Positions 1 to 6,063 of a stretch of 39,353 nt of DNA are shown in pieces (the first letter of the stretch is position 1; each line of letters opens with the position of its first letter). Source of the DNA: a virus; IMG/VR virus record IMGVR_UViG_3300021178_000007, positions 1 through 39,353 of that record; one strand, 5' to 3'. A program made the position numbers and the translations under genes. The notes beneath the pieces are model-generated. The model did not search any database. It saw only the letters and a list, made by a program, of their open reading frames with translations, and was not told the origin of the DNA.

Positions 1-127
1 CATCTCTTGGCCATTTTTAGACTCAATGACTTCTTTAGGAATGTAATCTAAAATACGTTTTCCGTCATTCGTAGAACTATCCCAAATGACCTTTTTGGCT
101 TGACTGTAAGTAGGTAATATATGAAAA
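1..127. repeat. Terminal direct repeat, left copy (assembly overlap)
   Basis: Bases 1-127 are identical to 39227-39353. The length of 127 is a common maximum k-mer of short-read assemblers, and the terminase frame continues through the joined ends. I therefore read it as the overlap of a circular or circularly permuted genome of 39,226 bp rather than a biological terminal repeat. A true short terminal repeat at this site is unlikely because it would cut the terminase gene. Confidence 0.93.
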
Positions 128-303
128 GCTGTCCAACCTGGGTTAGCTAATAGTTGAAGTATGCACCAATTGAAAGCAGTAACATCTTTCCCTCCCCGTC
201 TATGTACTACCCATACTGCTCTTTTTGTACCAGTATTAAGAGCTTGAATTATCCTTCTTTGATAGTTCCTTGGATGAAAGGTTAAGTCCAGTTGCAAGGC
301 CAT
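1..303 (-). CDS. terL: Terminase large subunit, N-terminal part (continues at the right end)
   Basis: This is the ATPase start of the DNA-packaging motor. The ATG is at 303 and the frame runs off the left end, continuing at position 39226 and stopping at 38174, for 451 residues in all. The first 100 residues hold the adenine-binding Q motif (HPRNYQ, residues 10-15) and a Walker A-like P-loop, HRRGGKD (34-40). It overlaps the end of the small-subunit gene by 68 bases in another frame, so the two are translationally coupled. The break is only an artefact of opening the circle. The upstream overlap and the P-loop make this start convincing. Confidence 0.93.
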   Translation of the reverse strand, partial: MALQLDLTFHPRNYQRRIIQALNTGTKRAVWVVHRRGGKDVTAFNWCILQLLANPGWTAFHILPTYSQAKKVIWDSSTNDGKRILDYIPKEVIESKNGQEM

Positions 304-697
304 CAGGAACCACCAGATTTATTACAGTTTTTTTGTTAGACTCTTCTTCTTTTTTTAGAGACGCATCGTAAGCTTTTTCTTTTCTTTCATATTCGTGATA
401 AAGAGGATCGTACATTCCTTCGCACCTAGTATAAAATACTTGTGGCATAATATCGTTACAAGCTGCTTTAAATCTATTTAAACCTATATTTTCTTTAGCT
501 AATACTAAGGCCTCCGAAAACTCTTCATCAATAGAAGCATAATCAGGCAATCTAGTAACGCTAAATCTTCTCGGCGAACTAAAGCCCGCTAGATTTAAAG
601 CATCCGATTGATATGACCATTCAACTAGCTCTTTTGCAAGTTTTTTTAAGTCTCTGGGAGGTCTTCCATTGGGTTTTTCGTGAATTATTTCTTCCAT
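236..697 (-). CDS. terS: Probable terminase small subunit
   Basis: This 153-residue protein is encoded directly upstream of and overlapping terL, the usual place of the DNA-recognition subunit of the packaging motor. The N-terminal half (about 10-60) starts with a GRPP-type basic turn followed by helices, as in the helix-turn-helix domain of small terminases. The middle is helical and the C-terminal 40 residues are lysine- and serine-rich and probably disordered. No family motif can be named with certainty, so the call rests on position, size and the N-terminal pattern. The ATG at 697 is preceded by a short AT-rich spacer after the 747-959 gene. Confidence 0.7.
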   Translation of the reverse strand: MEEIIHEKPNGRPPRDLKKLAKELVEWSYQSDALNLAGFSSPRRFSVTRLPDYASIDEEFSEALVLAKENIGLNRFKAACNDIMPQVFYTRCEGMYDPLYHEYERKEKAYDASLKKEEESNKKTVINLVVPDGLATGLNLSSKELSKKDNSSS

Positions 698-746
698 GCT
701 TTACATCATACATATATAAAGTTTTTTTTGAACCAGTAAGTTCTAA

Positions 747-959
747 TTACTTCTTGACCTTTAGCTTCTTCAAGAGCTCGTCGGCTTTTTTAAGAACTTC
801 TCTCGTCTCTTCAATCAATTCATTCCTAATGTGAGGATTATCATCCAAAGATAGACGAAATTTGCCTCCCCATGATCTTATAGGCTCTGGACATTTGTGC
901 TCTAATTGACAAACGCATTCTAAATTATGTTCTCTACATTTATCGCATTCATCTGACAT
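747..959 (-). CDS. Cysteine-rich small protein
   Basis: This 70-residue hypothetical protein begins with MSDECDKC and has six cysteines and two histidines in its first 24 residues, which looks like a small zinc-binding knuckle. The C-terminal half is charged, helical and lysine-rich. The first residues strongly resemble the start of the protein at 1181-1345 (MSNECDKCG), so the two may be paralogues. It belongs to the run of minus-strand accessory genes that precede the terminase genes. No function is recognised. Confidence 0.6.
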   Translation of the reverse strand: MSDECDKCREHNLECVCQLEHKCPEPIRSWGGKFRLSLDDNPHIRNELIEETREVLKKADELLKKLKVKK

Positions 960-989
960 TTTTTTCCTTTTTGAATCAATAGGTTTTAT

Positions 990-1184
990 TTAACTACTGC
1001 ATCCCTCTTTACACTCATGAACAATTTCCCATTGATATTCTTTGAAAGCCTCATTCCAAATTTTATTGCCCGTAAACTTTGGAACTCTAGAATGCAATAA
1101 ATTGCATGATAAATATTTTTTTACATTCTCAGGAATATCGCTAATAGAGGTAAGTCTTTCTTTATCTTTTTTTTTATGATTCAC
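990..1184 (-). CDS. Hypothetical 64-residue protein (GTG start)
   Basis: The frame starts with GTG at 1184, whose TGA-containing overlap (GTGA) with the stop of the upstream gene at 1181 is typical of coupled phage genes. An AGGAA lies upstream of it. The product is basic at the N-terminus, with a central hydrophilic helix and two C-terminal cysteines. No domain is recognised. The overlap arrangement is the main support for its being real. Confidence 0.5.
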   Translation of the reverse strand: MNHKKKDKERLTSISDIPENVKKYLSCNLLHSRVPKFTGNKIWNEAFKEYQWEIVHECKEGCSS

Positions 1185-1345
1185 TTTGATCTAGTTCCTA
1201 ACTTAATAAAGTTGTTCATTTTATCCACAACGTTAGTTAATTTTTCCATTTCATCTTCTAAAAATGAAATTCTTTCTTCAAATTCTTTGACATGGCATCT
1301 ACAGAAATCATATTCTATGCCACATTTATCGCACTCATTACTCAT
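1181..1345 (-). CDS. Cysteine-rich coiled-coil small protein
   Basis: The preferred start is the ATG at 1345, which overlaps the stop of the 1342-1620 gene as ATGA and has AAAGGA 7 bases upstream. A TTG 24 bases further up would be an alternative. The 54 residues begin MSNECDKCG with five cysteines and a histidine in the first 18 residues, then form a heptad-like helix (EFEERISFLEDEMEKL). It looks like a small zinc knuckle followed by a short coiled coil and is similar at its start to the 747-959 product. Function unknown. Confidence 0.6.
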   Translation of the reverse strand: MSNECDKCGIEYDFCRCHVKEFEERISFLEDEMEKLTNVVDKMNNFIKLGTRSK

Positions 1346-1620
1346 TCGGCATCCTTTAAATACTTCCAAGCTACAACATTAGGCAAATTTTCCTTAGTTG
1401 TGCAATCCCAAAAATAAGATAAATTTTCCACATATTCAGCGCATAACCCCTTGTCTTTATAAAAATACGCATATGTTTCGGAATCGTCCTTCAATTTAAC
1501 TATAACTTTAGTGCCTGTACACTTTGTTTTAGGCAATCCATCTTCGATTTTATTCCAATCCCCTTCTACAGGTTCTCTAAGATGTGAGCAGAATAAATCC
1601 ATAACTAAATGTCTTTTCAT
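1342..1620 (-). CDS. DUF551-like small protein
   Basis: This 92-residue protein contains the pattern W-N-K-I-E-D-G-L-P followed by VIVKLKDD and a late tryptophan (AWKYL), which resembles the DUF551 layout (W..V.D.LP...G..V.V......W.PLP) found in many phages. It is more divergent than the copy at 2113-2340 because it lacks the terminal W-M-P-L-P. It overlaps its downstream neighbour by four bases (ATGA). The role of DUF551 proteins is unknown. Confidence 0.55.
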   Translation of the reverse strand: MKRHLVMDLFCSHLREPVEGDWNKIEDGLPKTKCTGTKVIVKLKDDSETYAYFYKDKGLCAEYVENLSYFWDCTTKENLPNVVAWKYLKDAE

Positions 1621-1766
1621 AAAATCACCCTCACAGGTTTATTGACAGGTTCGTATCTTTCGTTTACGTGGCTTGCATTCACATCGGTAATACCAAAAAT
1701 AGGATTATAAAATTTTCCGTTATCATAGTTCTTCTTTCCTAAATCTTTCCTCAACAAATTTGTCAA
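1617..1766 (-). CDS. Possible small gene without ATG start
   Basis: The interval between the 1342 and 1723 genes is open in one minus-strand frame from about 1766 to a TGA at 1617 that overlaps the next ATG (ATGA), the same coupling used by its neighbours. It has no ATG. The only in-frame starts are TTG at 1766 (49 residues) or a GTG giving about 21 residues. The encoded peptide ends in a proline- and valine-rich tail. It may be a true gene with a rare start or the remnant of one. Confidence 0.25.
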   Translation of the reverse strand: MTNLLRKDLGKKNYDNGKFYNPIFGITDVNASHVNERYEPVNKPVRVIL

Positions 1767-1944
1767 CCCATTGAATAACGTCTAAGTTTGTCTTACATTC
1801 ATTATTTTTGAAAAATTCTATAAACTCGACTATAGACATCAAAATGATTTCCTTCATTTTACTTTTATAGGACTTGTGAAGCTCATCACGATCGTTAAAA
1901 GTGTTTACAAGGTCTCTCACTAATTTTTCTTTGTCTTTAAGCAT
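1723..1944 (-). CDS. Hypothetical helical protein
   Basis: This 73-residue, mostly helical, charged protein contains a central hydrophobic stretch (IILMSIVEFIEFF). Its ATG overlaps the TAA of the upstream small gene by one base (TAATG), so it is probably translated by re-initiation. No family is recognised. It belongs to the accessory run at 747-4284. Confidence 0.5.
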   Translation of the reverse strand: MLKDKEKLVRDLVNTFNDRDELHKSYKSKMKEIILMSIVEFIEFFKNNECKTNLDVIQWVDKFVEERFRKEEL

Positions 1945-2111
1945 TATTCATCCATTTTTCTTTTAACAATCTTTAGGTCAACAAAATTTGAAGTGCCTCC
2001 CATTTCCATCGTTAAACTTTTTTTAGCTTTCAGTGCTTTTTCTTCCGTGGAATATATACCAATACATTCTACAAATGTTTCGCATAAATAAATAAGCATA
2101 TAAACTTCCAT
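1944..2111 (-). CDS. Hypothetical 55-residue protein
   Basis: This short frame runs from ATG at 2111, just below the stop of the DUF551 gene at 2113, to TAA at 1944, which overlaps the next ATG. The product starts with a hydrophobic beta-like segment (VYMLIYLCETFVECIGIYS), followed by a lysine-rich part and a glycine pair. The tight packing on both sides is the main evidence that it is coding. Function unknown. Confidence 0.5.
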   Translation of the reverse strand: MEVYMLIYLCETFVECIGIYSTEEKALKAKKSLTMEMGGTSNFVDLKIVKRKMDE

Positions 2112-2112
2112 G

Positions 2113-2340
2113 TTAATTCTTAGGTGACTTTGGTAATGGCATCCAATATTTCACTTCTTGGTTTACATCGAATCTATCAAAAAAATTCACGGTATCTACT
2201 CCGTAGTCAAGATGAACGAGAACTCTTTCTCCGCAATTGGGAAGTTTATCTTCGACTCTAACCCAATTTGGTTTACTCATTTCACATTTAATACAAATTG
2301 GCTCGTAATGACCATTGCAATTTTTATTTAAACATTGCAT
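2113..2340 (-). CDS. DUF551 domain protein with zinc knuckle
   Basis: This is a 75-residue protein. Residues 1-20 hold C-x4-C-x8-C-x2-C with a histidine, which looks like a zinc-binding loop. Residues 26-71 match the DUF551 layout: W-V-R-V-E-D-K-L-P, then a glycine-containing turn with V-L-V-H-L, then Y-W-M-P-L-P near the end. DUF551 proteins are common in early or accessory regions of phages and have no known function. The 1342-1620 gene is a divergent relative. Confidence 0.75.
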   Translation of the reverse strand: MQCLNKNCNGHYEPICIKCEMSKPNWVRVEDKLPNCGERVLVHLDYGVDTVNFFDRFDVNQEVKYWMPLPKSPKN

Positions 2341-2353
2341 ATAAGCTCACTAA

Positions 2354-2635
2354 TTATTTCCCTTCTTTATGCATATGAATGATGTGATTCTTAAATTCCT
2401 GGTCTTGTAATGCTAGCCTTCCCTTAAATTCAGCGTCTTGTCTTTCAAGTTTTCCATGGAAATCCTTAATCTCTTCCTGTATGGTCCTTATCAAATTTAA
2501 AATGTCTCTTCTGTCTGCAGCTGAATCTCTCCTATCTGCAGAAGCTTCACTCCGGTTCAAAGCGATGTCCTGTTTCAACCAGATAAACATGCCCAAAAGT
2601 GCTATTAATAAAATTGCAAATTGTCCCCATTCCAT
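2354..2635 (-). CDS. Membrane-anchored coiled-coil microprotein
   Basis: This 93-residue protein has one hydrophobic segment (residues 5-20, FAILLIALLGMFIWL) and a long charged amphipathic helix. The helix contains a duplicated heptamer (ASADRRD, SAADRRD) and a duplicated LxxQDxEFK motif. The last part, LQDQEFKNH, recurs almost unchanged in the plus-strand gene at 16560-16805, which marks the two as homologous although they lie 14 kb apart on opposite strands. The topology suggests a short membrane anchor with a cytoplasmic or periplasmic oligomerising helix. A holin or spanin role is possible but not shown. Confidence 0.65.
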   Translation of the reverse strand: MEWGQFAILLIALLGMFIWLKQDIALNRSEASADRRDSAADRRDILNLIRTIQEEIKDFHGKLERQDAEFKGRLALQDQEFKNHIIHMHKEGK

Positions 2636-2637
2636 AT

Positions 2638-3060
2638 TTATTCCTTAGGTAATGCTTCTTCAACTTTTCTTAAATCCTCAATATTTTCTAAATAATATTT
2701 TTTGAACCCTTCCAAATCTTCTTTTACGTCTGTTCTTATACGACCTTCCAAAACATTTTTTCCCTCGTAAAGATCCAATAAAACCTTAAGAGTCATTTGA
2801 GGTATTATATCCGAAACTTTACTATTCGTAGATTGACTAATTCCAGCCAATGAATAAACCATTTCATTGAACATCCTACCATATAAGGATACCATTAGTG
2901 ATACATAGCCATCCTGATTATTCATATTGGGAGTTATATCTAATTTTCTTCTCATTTCAGATATCATCTTCGTTTGAATCAACTTAAAGTTTTCATGTAC
3001 ATATCGTGATAATTCTTGAATTTTTTTTTCGTCTCTATAGTAATTTGCAAATTTATCCAT
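2638..3060 (-). CDS. Hypothetical helical protein
   Basis: This is the first gene of the minus-strand accessory run behind the 3061-3227 intergenic region. It has 140 mostly helical, charged residues with no signal peptide and no motif I recognise. The stop is two bases upstream of the next ATG. The ATG at 3060 is preceded by AAAGGAATTT, a good ribosome binding site. Confidence 0.6.
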   Translation of the reverse strand: MDKFANYYRDEKKIQELSRYVHENFKLIQTKMISEMRRKLDITPNMNNQDGYVSLMVSLYGRMFNEMVYSLAGISQSTNSKVSDIIPQMTLKVLLDLYEGKNVLEGRIRTDVKEDLEGFKKYYLENIEDLRKVEEALPKE

Positions 3061-3227
3061 AAATTCCTTTAAGTTGATTTTAATTCGTTTTTATTCCATA
3101 TCTTTTAACGTCTGATAATATACACTATGTTACTTTTCAACTGTACGAAATTACCGTACAATTGGTTGTGAGCCATTGTGGAAAACTCTAAACAAAAATC
3201 GTACACTTATGAACAGTAAAATCTTGA
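3061..3227 (-). promoter_or_regulatory. Intergenic control region with TGTACG inverted repeat
   Basis: This AT-rich gap lies before the 2638-3060 gene. It holds an inverted repeat TGTACG-N7-CGTACA (3142-3160) and a lone GTGTACGA half-site at about 3200. On the minus strand, TTGAAA followed by GTGTATATTAT about 20 bases downstream of the repeat could supply -35 and -10 elements, with rather short spacing. This fits a promoter controlled by a dimeric repressor, but the protein is unknown. Confidence 0.4.
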
Positions 3228-3638
3228 TCATTTTTCATATAATTCCTTTTGTAAGGATTCTTCAAGCACTTCAAAAGCCAAATTCATTTCTCCGAACAAT
3301 CTTGCCACAAATTTAGGTCTGTCCTTCATAGGAACGCTATCAAATATGCTCTCTACCAATATTGCAGTAATCGCAGTGCAAAAAAGATTGTGATTATCGC
3401 ATTCGTGTGAAATCTTCAATATTTTATCTTGAATATCTAAAACTACATCCACTTCATCTTTAGATATATTAGATGGTTTCATAAGACTTCCATATTTTAT
3501 CATATACCTCTCCTTATTAAAGCAATCGGCTTCCGGCGATAACCTTAGGTTTTTTTGATCGAAAATAGGCCTAATTTCATGTACGAAGTATCCTTCCTTT
3601 CCAATAACGATAGCACTTTCATAAAAGTAGTGAATCAT
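3228..3638 (-). CDS. Hypothetical protein related to 4410-4655 product
   Basis: This is a 136-residue soluble protein. The C-terminal half (about 80-130) has the pattern TAITAILVESIFDSVP..R, which resembles PAVTALLAKFILDTIP..R in the 81-residue protein at 4410-4655, so the two share a helical domain. The N-terminal part has short beta-like segments. The gene has its own upstream gap with a palindrome at 3745-3761. No function is recognised. Confidence 0.6.
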   Translation of the reverse strand: MIHYFYESAIVIGKEGYFVHEIRPIFDQKNLRLSPEADCFNKERYMIKYGSLMKPSNISKDEVDVVLDIQDKILKISHECDNHNLFCTAITAILVESIFDSVPMKDRPKFVARLFGEMNLAFEVLEESLQKELYEK

Positions 3639-3744
3639 TTTACCTTGATACAGAGCAATTTAGCAAAAACTTTTTAATTAATTGAAAACTTTATTTGGTT
3701 ATGATATTTTCCTCTTGAGAAAAGACCCATTCGATTTGGCGCGG

Positions 3745-3761
3745 CGCTACACAGTGTAGCG
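3745..3761. promoter_or_regulatory. 17-bp palindrome, possible operator
   Basis: CGCTACAC-A-GTGTAGCG is a perfect palindrome with 8-base arms, in a locally GC-rich spot of an otherwise AT-rich gap between the 3228 and 3771 genes. No run of T follows on either strand, so it does not look like an intrinsic terminator. A repressor operator for the 3228 gene is the more likely reading. Confidence 0.4.
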
Positions 3762-3770
3762 TTCGTGCTT

Positions 3771-3938
3771 TTACTTTTTCATCTCCATCTCTGCATCACC
3801 TTTAAACATACTTCTACAACAGAAGTGATCATCGCAGAAGCATGGATCATCAATACCCGAAATCCAAGTAGCCTTTTCGTCACAAAAGCTGCATTTCCTT
3901 TCAAATATATCAAATAGATCCTCTAGCAAAGACATCAT
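3771..3938 (-). CDS. Cysteine-rich small protein
   Basis: I start this gene at the ATG at 3938, five bases after the stop of the 3943-4284 gene. An in-frame ATG at 4016 would overlap that gene by 74 bases and is less likely. The 55 residues hold CSFC, then C-x-C and CC with two histidines, a pattern that fits one treble-clef or ribbon-type zinc site. The C-terminus is acidic and methionine-rich. Function unknown. Confidence 0.5.
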   Translation of the reverse strand: MMSLLEDLFDIFERKCSFCDEKATWISGIDDPCFCDDHFCCRSMFKGDAEMEMKK

Positions 3939-3942
3939 TAAT

Positions 3943-4284
3943 TTATCTGGGCTTTTTCTTATTTCTAGGCCATCCACAGTAGGTACACTTATCTCCATGA
4001 GACTGAAACATGTCACACTTGTTGCAGTACCAACCTGCTCCGGGAACTTCTATAGCTTCATGTTCAAAAGTCACACAATTTAAATGTAAAGCGGCTTGAC
4101 ATTCAGGACACTGTAGGCTAACTCTCACTTCGTAATCATCGGCAAAACTTGAGGCTACTAATAGTATGCCTATCAATAGCATGAATCGAAACAAAACACT
4201 GTTCTCATATAGCCTTGAGTGATTTTTTCTTCTTTTCTTCATGTCTTTTCTAATGTTATTAATTTCTTCATTTAGCCATGACAT
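3943..4284 (-). CDS. Membrane or exported zinc-ribbon protein
   Basis: This is a 113-residue protein. A strongly basic N-terminus (RKDMKKRRK) precedes a hydrophobic segment at about 30-47 ending SSFA-DD, which reads as a signal peptide or membrane anchor. Three CxxC knuckles follow (CPEC, CNKC, CTYC), enough for one and a half to two zinc ribbons. Zinc ribbons are normally cytoplasmic, so attachment to a membrane segment is unusual. It lies in the accessory run and has no recognised family. Confidence 0.55.
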   Translation of the reverse strand: MSWLNEEINNIRKDMKKRRKNHSRLYENSVLFRFMLLIGILLVASSFADDYEVRVSLQCPECQAALHLNCVTFEHEAIEVPGAGWYCNKCDMFQSHGDKCTYCGWPRNKKKPR

Positions 4285-4307
4285 GGTTTAGTCCTTTGTT
4301 GTGAATA

Positions 4308-4328
4308 TATAACATGCCTGATGTTATA
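4308..4328. promoter_or_regulatory. Candidate operator TATAAC-N9-GTTATA
   Basis: TATAACAT-GCCTG-ATGTTATA is a perfect inverted repeat with 8-base arms upstream of the 3943-4284 gene. Its half-site TATAAC/GTTATA is the same as in the repeat at 6043-6062 in the divergent promoter beside the Cro-like gene, suggesting that one repressor binds both. On the plus strand it is followed by six T, so a terminator role is also possible. Confidence 0.45.
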
Positions 4329-4409
4329 AATTTTTTCAATTTATTGTAAACCTCCCGTTAGTTTTATAGGATATTTTGTTTTTTTCTCGTATGTAGATTT
4401 CACAAATTT

Positions 4410-4655
4410 TTACTTACCATTCTTTATCAGGTTATCCAAATGATCTACCATATGGTCTCTATATTCTTTTCTTTCTTCAAATGGTATGGTATCCAGTATA
4501 AATTTAGCTAATAGAGCAGTTACAGCCGGTCCAGTAGCTGGATCATCATTATATCTATGCCTAATCAATGAAAGATCCATAAATATTTCAAATGACTTTT
4601 CAAAGGTTTCTTGTATAAATTCCTCTTCTTCAGTGAGCTGTTTTTTATTTGCCAT
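4410..4655 (-). CDS. Hypothetical protein related to 3228-3638 product
   Basis: The ATG at 4655 is chosen because AAAGGAGAAG lies directly upstream. The frame stays open further up but would overlap the neighbouring gene. The product has 81 residues, acidic at the start (LTEEEEF) and helical, with PAVTALLAKFILDTIP..R near the end, shared with the 3228-3638 protein. Function unknown. It is probably cotranscribed with the winged-helix gene upstream. Confidence 0.6.
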   Translation of the reverse strand: MANKKQLTEEEEFIQETFEKSFEIFMDLSLIRHRYNDDPATGPAVTALLAKFILDTIPFEERKEYRDHMVDHLDNLIKNGK

Positions 4656-4722
4656 ATGAACTTCTCCTTTTAAATTGCGCATCAATGATATATAAAGTTT
4701 ATTTGTTGTTGTAAAGGATTCT

Positions 4723-5373
4723 TCAAGCAACTTGTCTGTAATACATTTTCGCAGCCATGGCTCTTTTGTACATAAATCCAAAGGGACTAACAATTTTTTT
4801 GCCCTGGCCTTCGTACCAAATGTAGTCTTCATAAGCTTTTATAATCTCAGCCTCAGAAAATTTCTTGGTAAGAGTTTGTTTTTCATCTTCATTCAAAGGC
4901 AATTTTTCAAGAATTGAATAGGGTTGGACTTTGGCATAGAGTTTTTGGACTTTTTCAGCATTTTGTAAATGCGTACCATTAGTACTAATACCTTCTTTTT
5001 CTTTAATAGTATTATATATAGCGACATTCTTAGCGACATTCTTAGCGACATCAGCAGGCAAAACAGAGGCCTTTTTTTCCTTTGCAAGTCTTAGGTATTT
5101 TGGCTCATCAAAATCTACATCTATCAGGTCACTTGGGATAGAATAAATATTAGAGGTATAAGCCCGTCTCTGACTTACCAAAAATCCTAATTGTATGAGA
5201 TTTTTTAATGCCCTATTTACCGTTCTAGTAGAGCACCTACAGTATTCGGCTATATAATATATTGAAGGAATAACCTTATCTAAGTTACGGATCATCGATT
5301 GAAGAAGTCGGTATATAGATTTCGTTTTTAAAGAAAAAAGATTCCACAGAGAAAATAAAGAAATTTCTTTCAT
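4723..5373 (-). CDS. Winged-helix DNA-binding protein, possible replication protein
   Basis: This is a 216-residue protein. Residues 25-80 form a winged helix-turn-helix: a recognition region STRTVNRALKNLIQLGFL followed by a wing, as in HTH_36/GntR-type domains common in phage and plasmid replication initiators. A linker contains a short repeat (AKNVAKNVA) encoded by a 12-base tandem repeat at about 5019-5050. The C-terminal third is helical with aromatic residues (YEDYIWYEGQ), reminiscent of DnaD-like replication proteins. AAAGGA precedes the ATG at 5373. A role in replication start or early regulation is inferred, and no polymerase or helicase is present beside it. Confidence 0.6.
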   Translation of the reverse strand: MKEISLFSLWNLFSLKTKSIYRLLQSMIRNLDKVIPSIYYIAEYCRCSTRTVNRALKNLIQLGFLVSQRRAYTSNIYSIPSDLIDVDFDEPKYLRLAKEKKASVLPADVAKNVAKNVAIYNTIKEKEGISTNGTHLQNAEKVQKLYAKVQPYSILEKLPLNEDEKQTLTKKFSEAEIIKAYEDYIWYEGQGKKIVSPFGFMYKRAMAAKMYYRQVA

Positions 5374-5407
5374 AACACAATCCTTTTATGTTTTTTGTTG
5401 CAAAAAA

Positions 5408-5554
5408 ACAAAGATTGGATATATGCTATGGGCAACTTTTGTTTGTCCATAACATACTTTGCGATGTAGTAGGATTTTTGAGGGTCCTATTATAACACAT
5501 ATCCAAAGTTTGTATCTTCGAGGGCTAGGATTCAGTTCCTGGCCCTTATTTTTT
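5408..5554 (+). ncRNA. Candidate structured small RNA with terminator
   Basis: No gene fits 5374-5708. On the plus strand 5408-5425 pairs with 5496-5513 in 15 of 18 positions, closing a domain that contains hairpins 5427-5435/5443-5451 (TATGGGCAA with TTGTCCATA) and 5470-5474/5485-5489. An intrinsic terminator follows at 5521-5554. Several pairs are G-U on the plus strand and would be A-C mismatches on the other, so the plus strand is the likely RNA; one position in the outer stem favours the opposite reading. I see no clear promoter. Function unknown. The shape of a long closed stem with side hairpins is 6S-like only in the broadest sense. Confidence 0.55.
5521..5554 (+). terminator. Intrinsic terminator of the small RNA
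   Basis: AGGGCTAGGA, a 6-base loop and TCCTGGCCCT form a 10-base-pair stem with one G-U pair, followed by TATTTTTT. No plus-strand gene lies upstream, which is why I infer a non-coding transcript. Confidence 0.75.
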
Positions 5555-5619
5555 AAATGTACTGTCTAAACTAATATCCTAAATCATTATTTTCAACCAA
5601 ATTCACATTTCGCTTTCCA

Positions 5620-5711
5620 TTTTCACACGGGTATCGTAGAATCTTTCGCATGCAATGTTTCTGTGTCGTTTGTTTGTGAAAATTATGCCCATCGAAAGGT
5701 GGGCATTTTTA
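5620..5711 (+). terminator. Second plus-strand hairpin region and strong terminator
   Basis: TTTTCACA (5620-5627) pairs with TGTGAAAA (5675-5682). Right behind it ATGCCCATC-GAAA-GGTGGGCAT (5685-5706) forms a 9-base-pair stem with a GAAA tetraloop followed by five T. The U-G pair exists only on the plus strand. It may end a second small RNA starting after 5554, or act in both directions and also terminate the Cro-like gene, whose stop lies at 5709. Confidence 0.65.
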
Positions 5712-5972
5712 TTCATCTTTTTGGTTTTCGCTTTCTACCCAAGCCTGTAATTTCTTTTCAAAACAGAACCTAATCAAGTCTTCTGCCGAAATTGCTCCGT
5801 TAGTAGCTTCTGAGAGAATCTTTGCCGTCCTGTATTCCGGAACAGTTTTTCCATTACAAAAGTTGCCTATCATTGAAGGATTCATCCCGCACTTCTTAGC
5901 AAACTCTCGATATGTAATATAGTTAAAGTGTAAATAGTCTTTTAAAGTATTAATATTTTTTGTAATTTTCAT
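5709..5972 (-). CDS. Cro/YdaS-like helix-turn-helix repressor
   Basis: This small DNA-binding protein of 87 residues from the ATG at 5972 has a helix-turn-helix (TYREFAKKCGMNPSMIGNFC) followed by a stabilising helix and an acidic tail. It resembles the YdaS/Cro family of phage repressors that use the same fold with host-supplied promoters. An ATG at 5993 is in frame but overlaps the predicted -10 box, so the transcript would start after it; AGGT precedes 5972. It faces the recombination operon across a divergent control region with an inverted repeat and is the best candidate for the early-gene repressor. Confidence 0.7.
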   Translation of the reverse strand: MKITKNINTLKDYLHFNYITYREFAKKCGMNPSMIGNFCNGKTVPEYRTAKILSEATNGAISAEDLIRFCFEKKLQAWVESENQKDE

Positions 5973-5991
5973 TTTATACCTATGATGGGAC

Positions 5992-6020
5992 ATTATGAAT
6001 GGACTTACAATTTAATACAA
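5992..6020 (-). promoter_or_regulatory. Promoter of the Cro-like gene
   Basis: On the minus strand, TTGTAT (6020-6015), a 17-base spacer and CATAAT (5997-5992) form a sigma-70-type promoter. Transcription would start near 5985 and supports translation from the ATG at 5972. Confidence 0.5.
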
Positions 6021-6034
6021 CGAGAAAAAAACAC

Positions 6035-6063
6035 TTGCGGGCTATAACTTTATTGTGTTATAT
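6035..6063 (+). promoter_or_regulatory. Early promoter with overlapping operator
   Basis: TTGCGG (6035-6040), 17 bases and TTATAT (6058-6063) fit a sigma-70-type promoter for the plus-strand recombination operon. The inverted repeat TATAAC-N8-GTTATA (6043-6062) covers the spacer and the -10 box, so a bound repressor would block it. The same half-sites occur at 4308-4328. Confidence 0.55.

Noticed and set aside
1-127. A biological direct terminal repeat.
   Set aside because: It would break terL, and the length equals a common assembler k-mer; circular closure explains it.
5496-5554. The structured region as the minus-strand leader (riboswitch-like) of the winged-helix gene.
   Set aside because: Most G-U pairs and the T-run favour the plus strand; only one position favours the minus strand.
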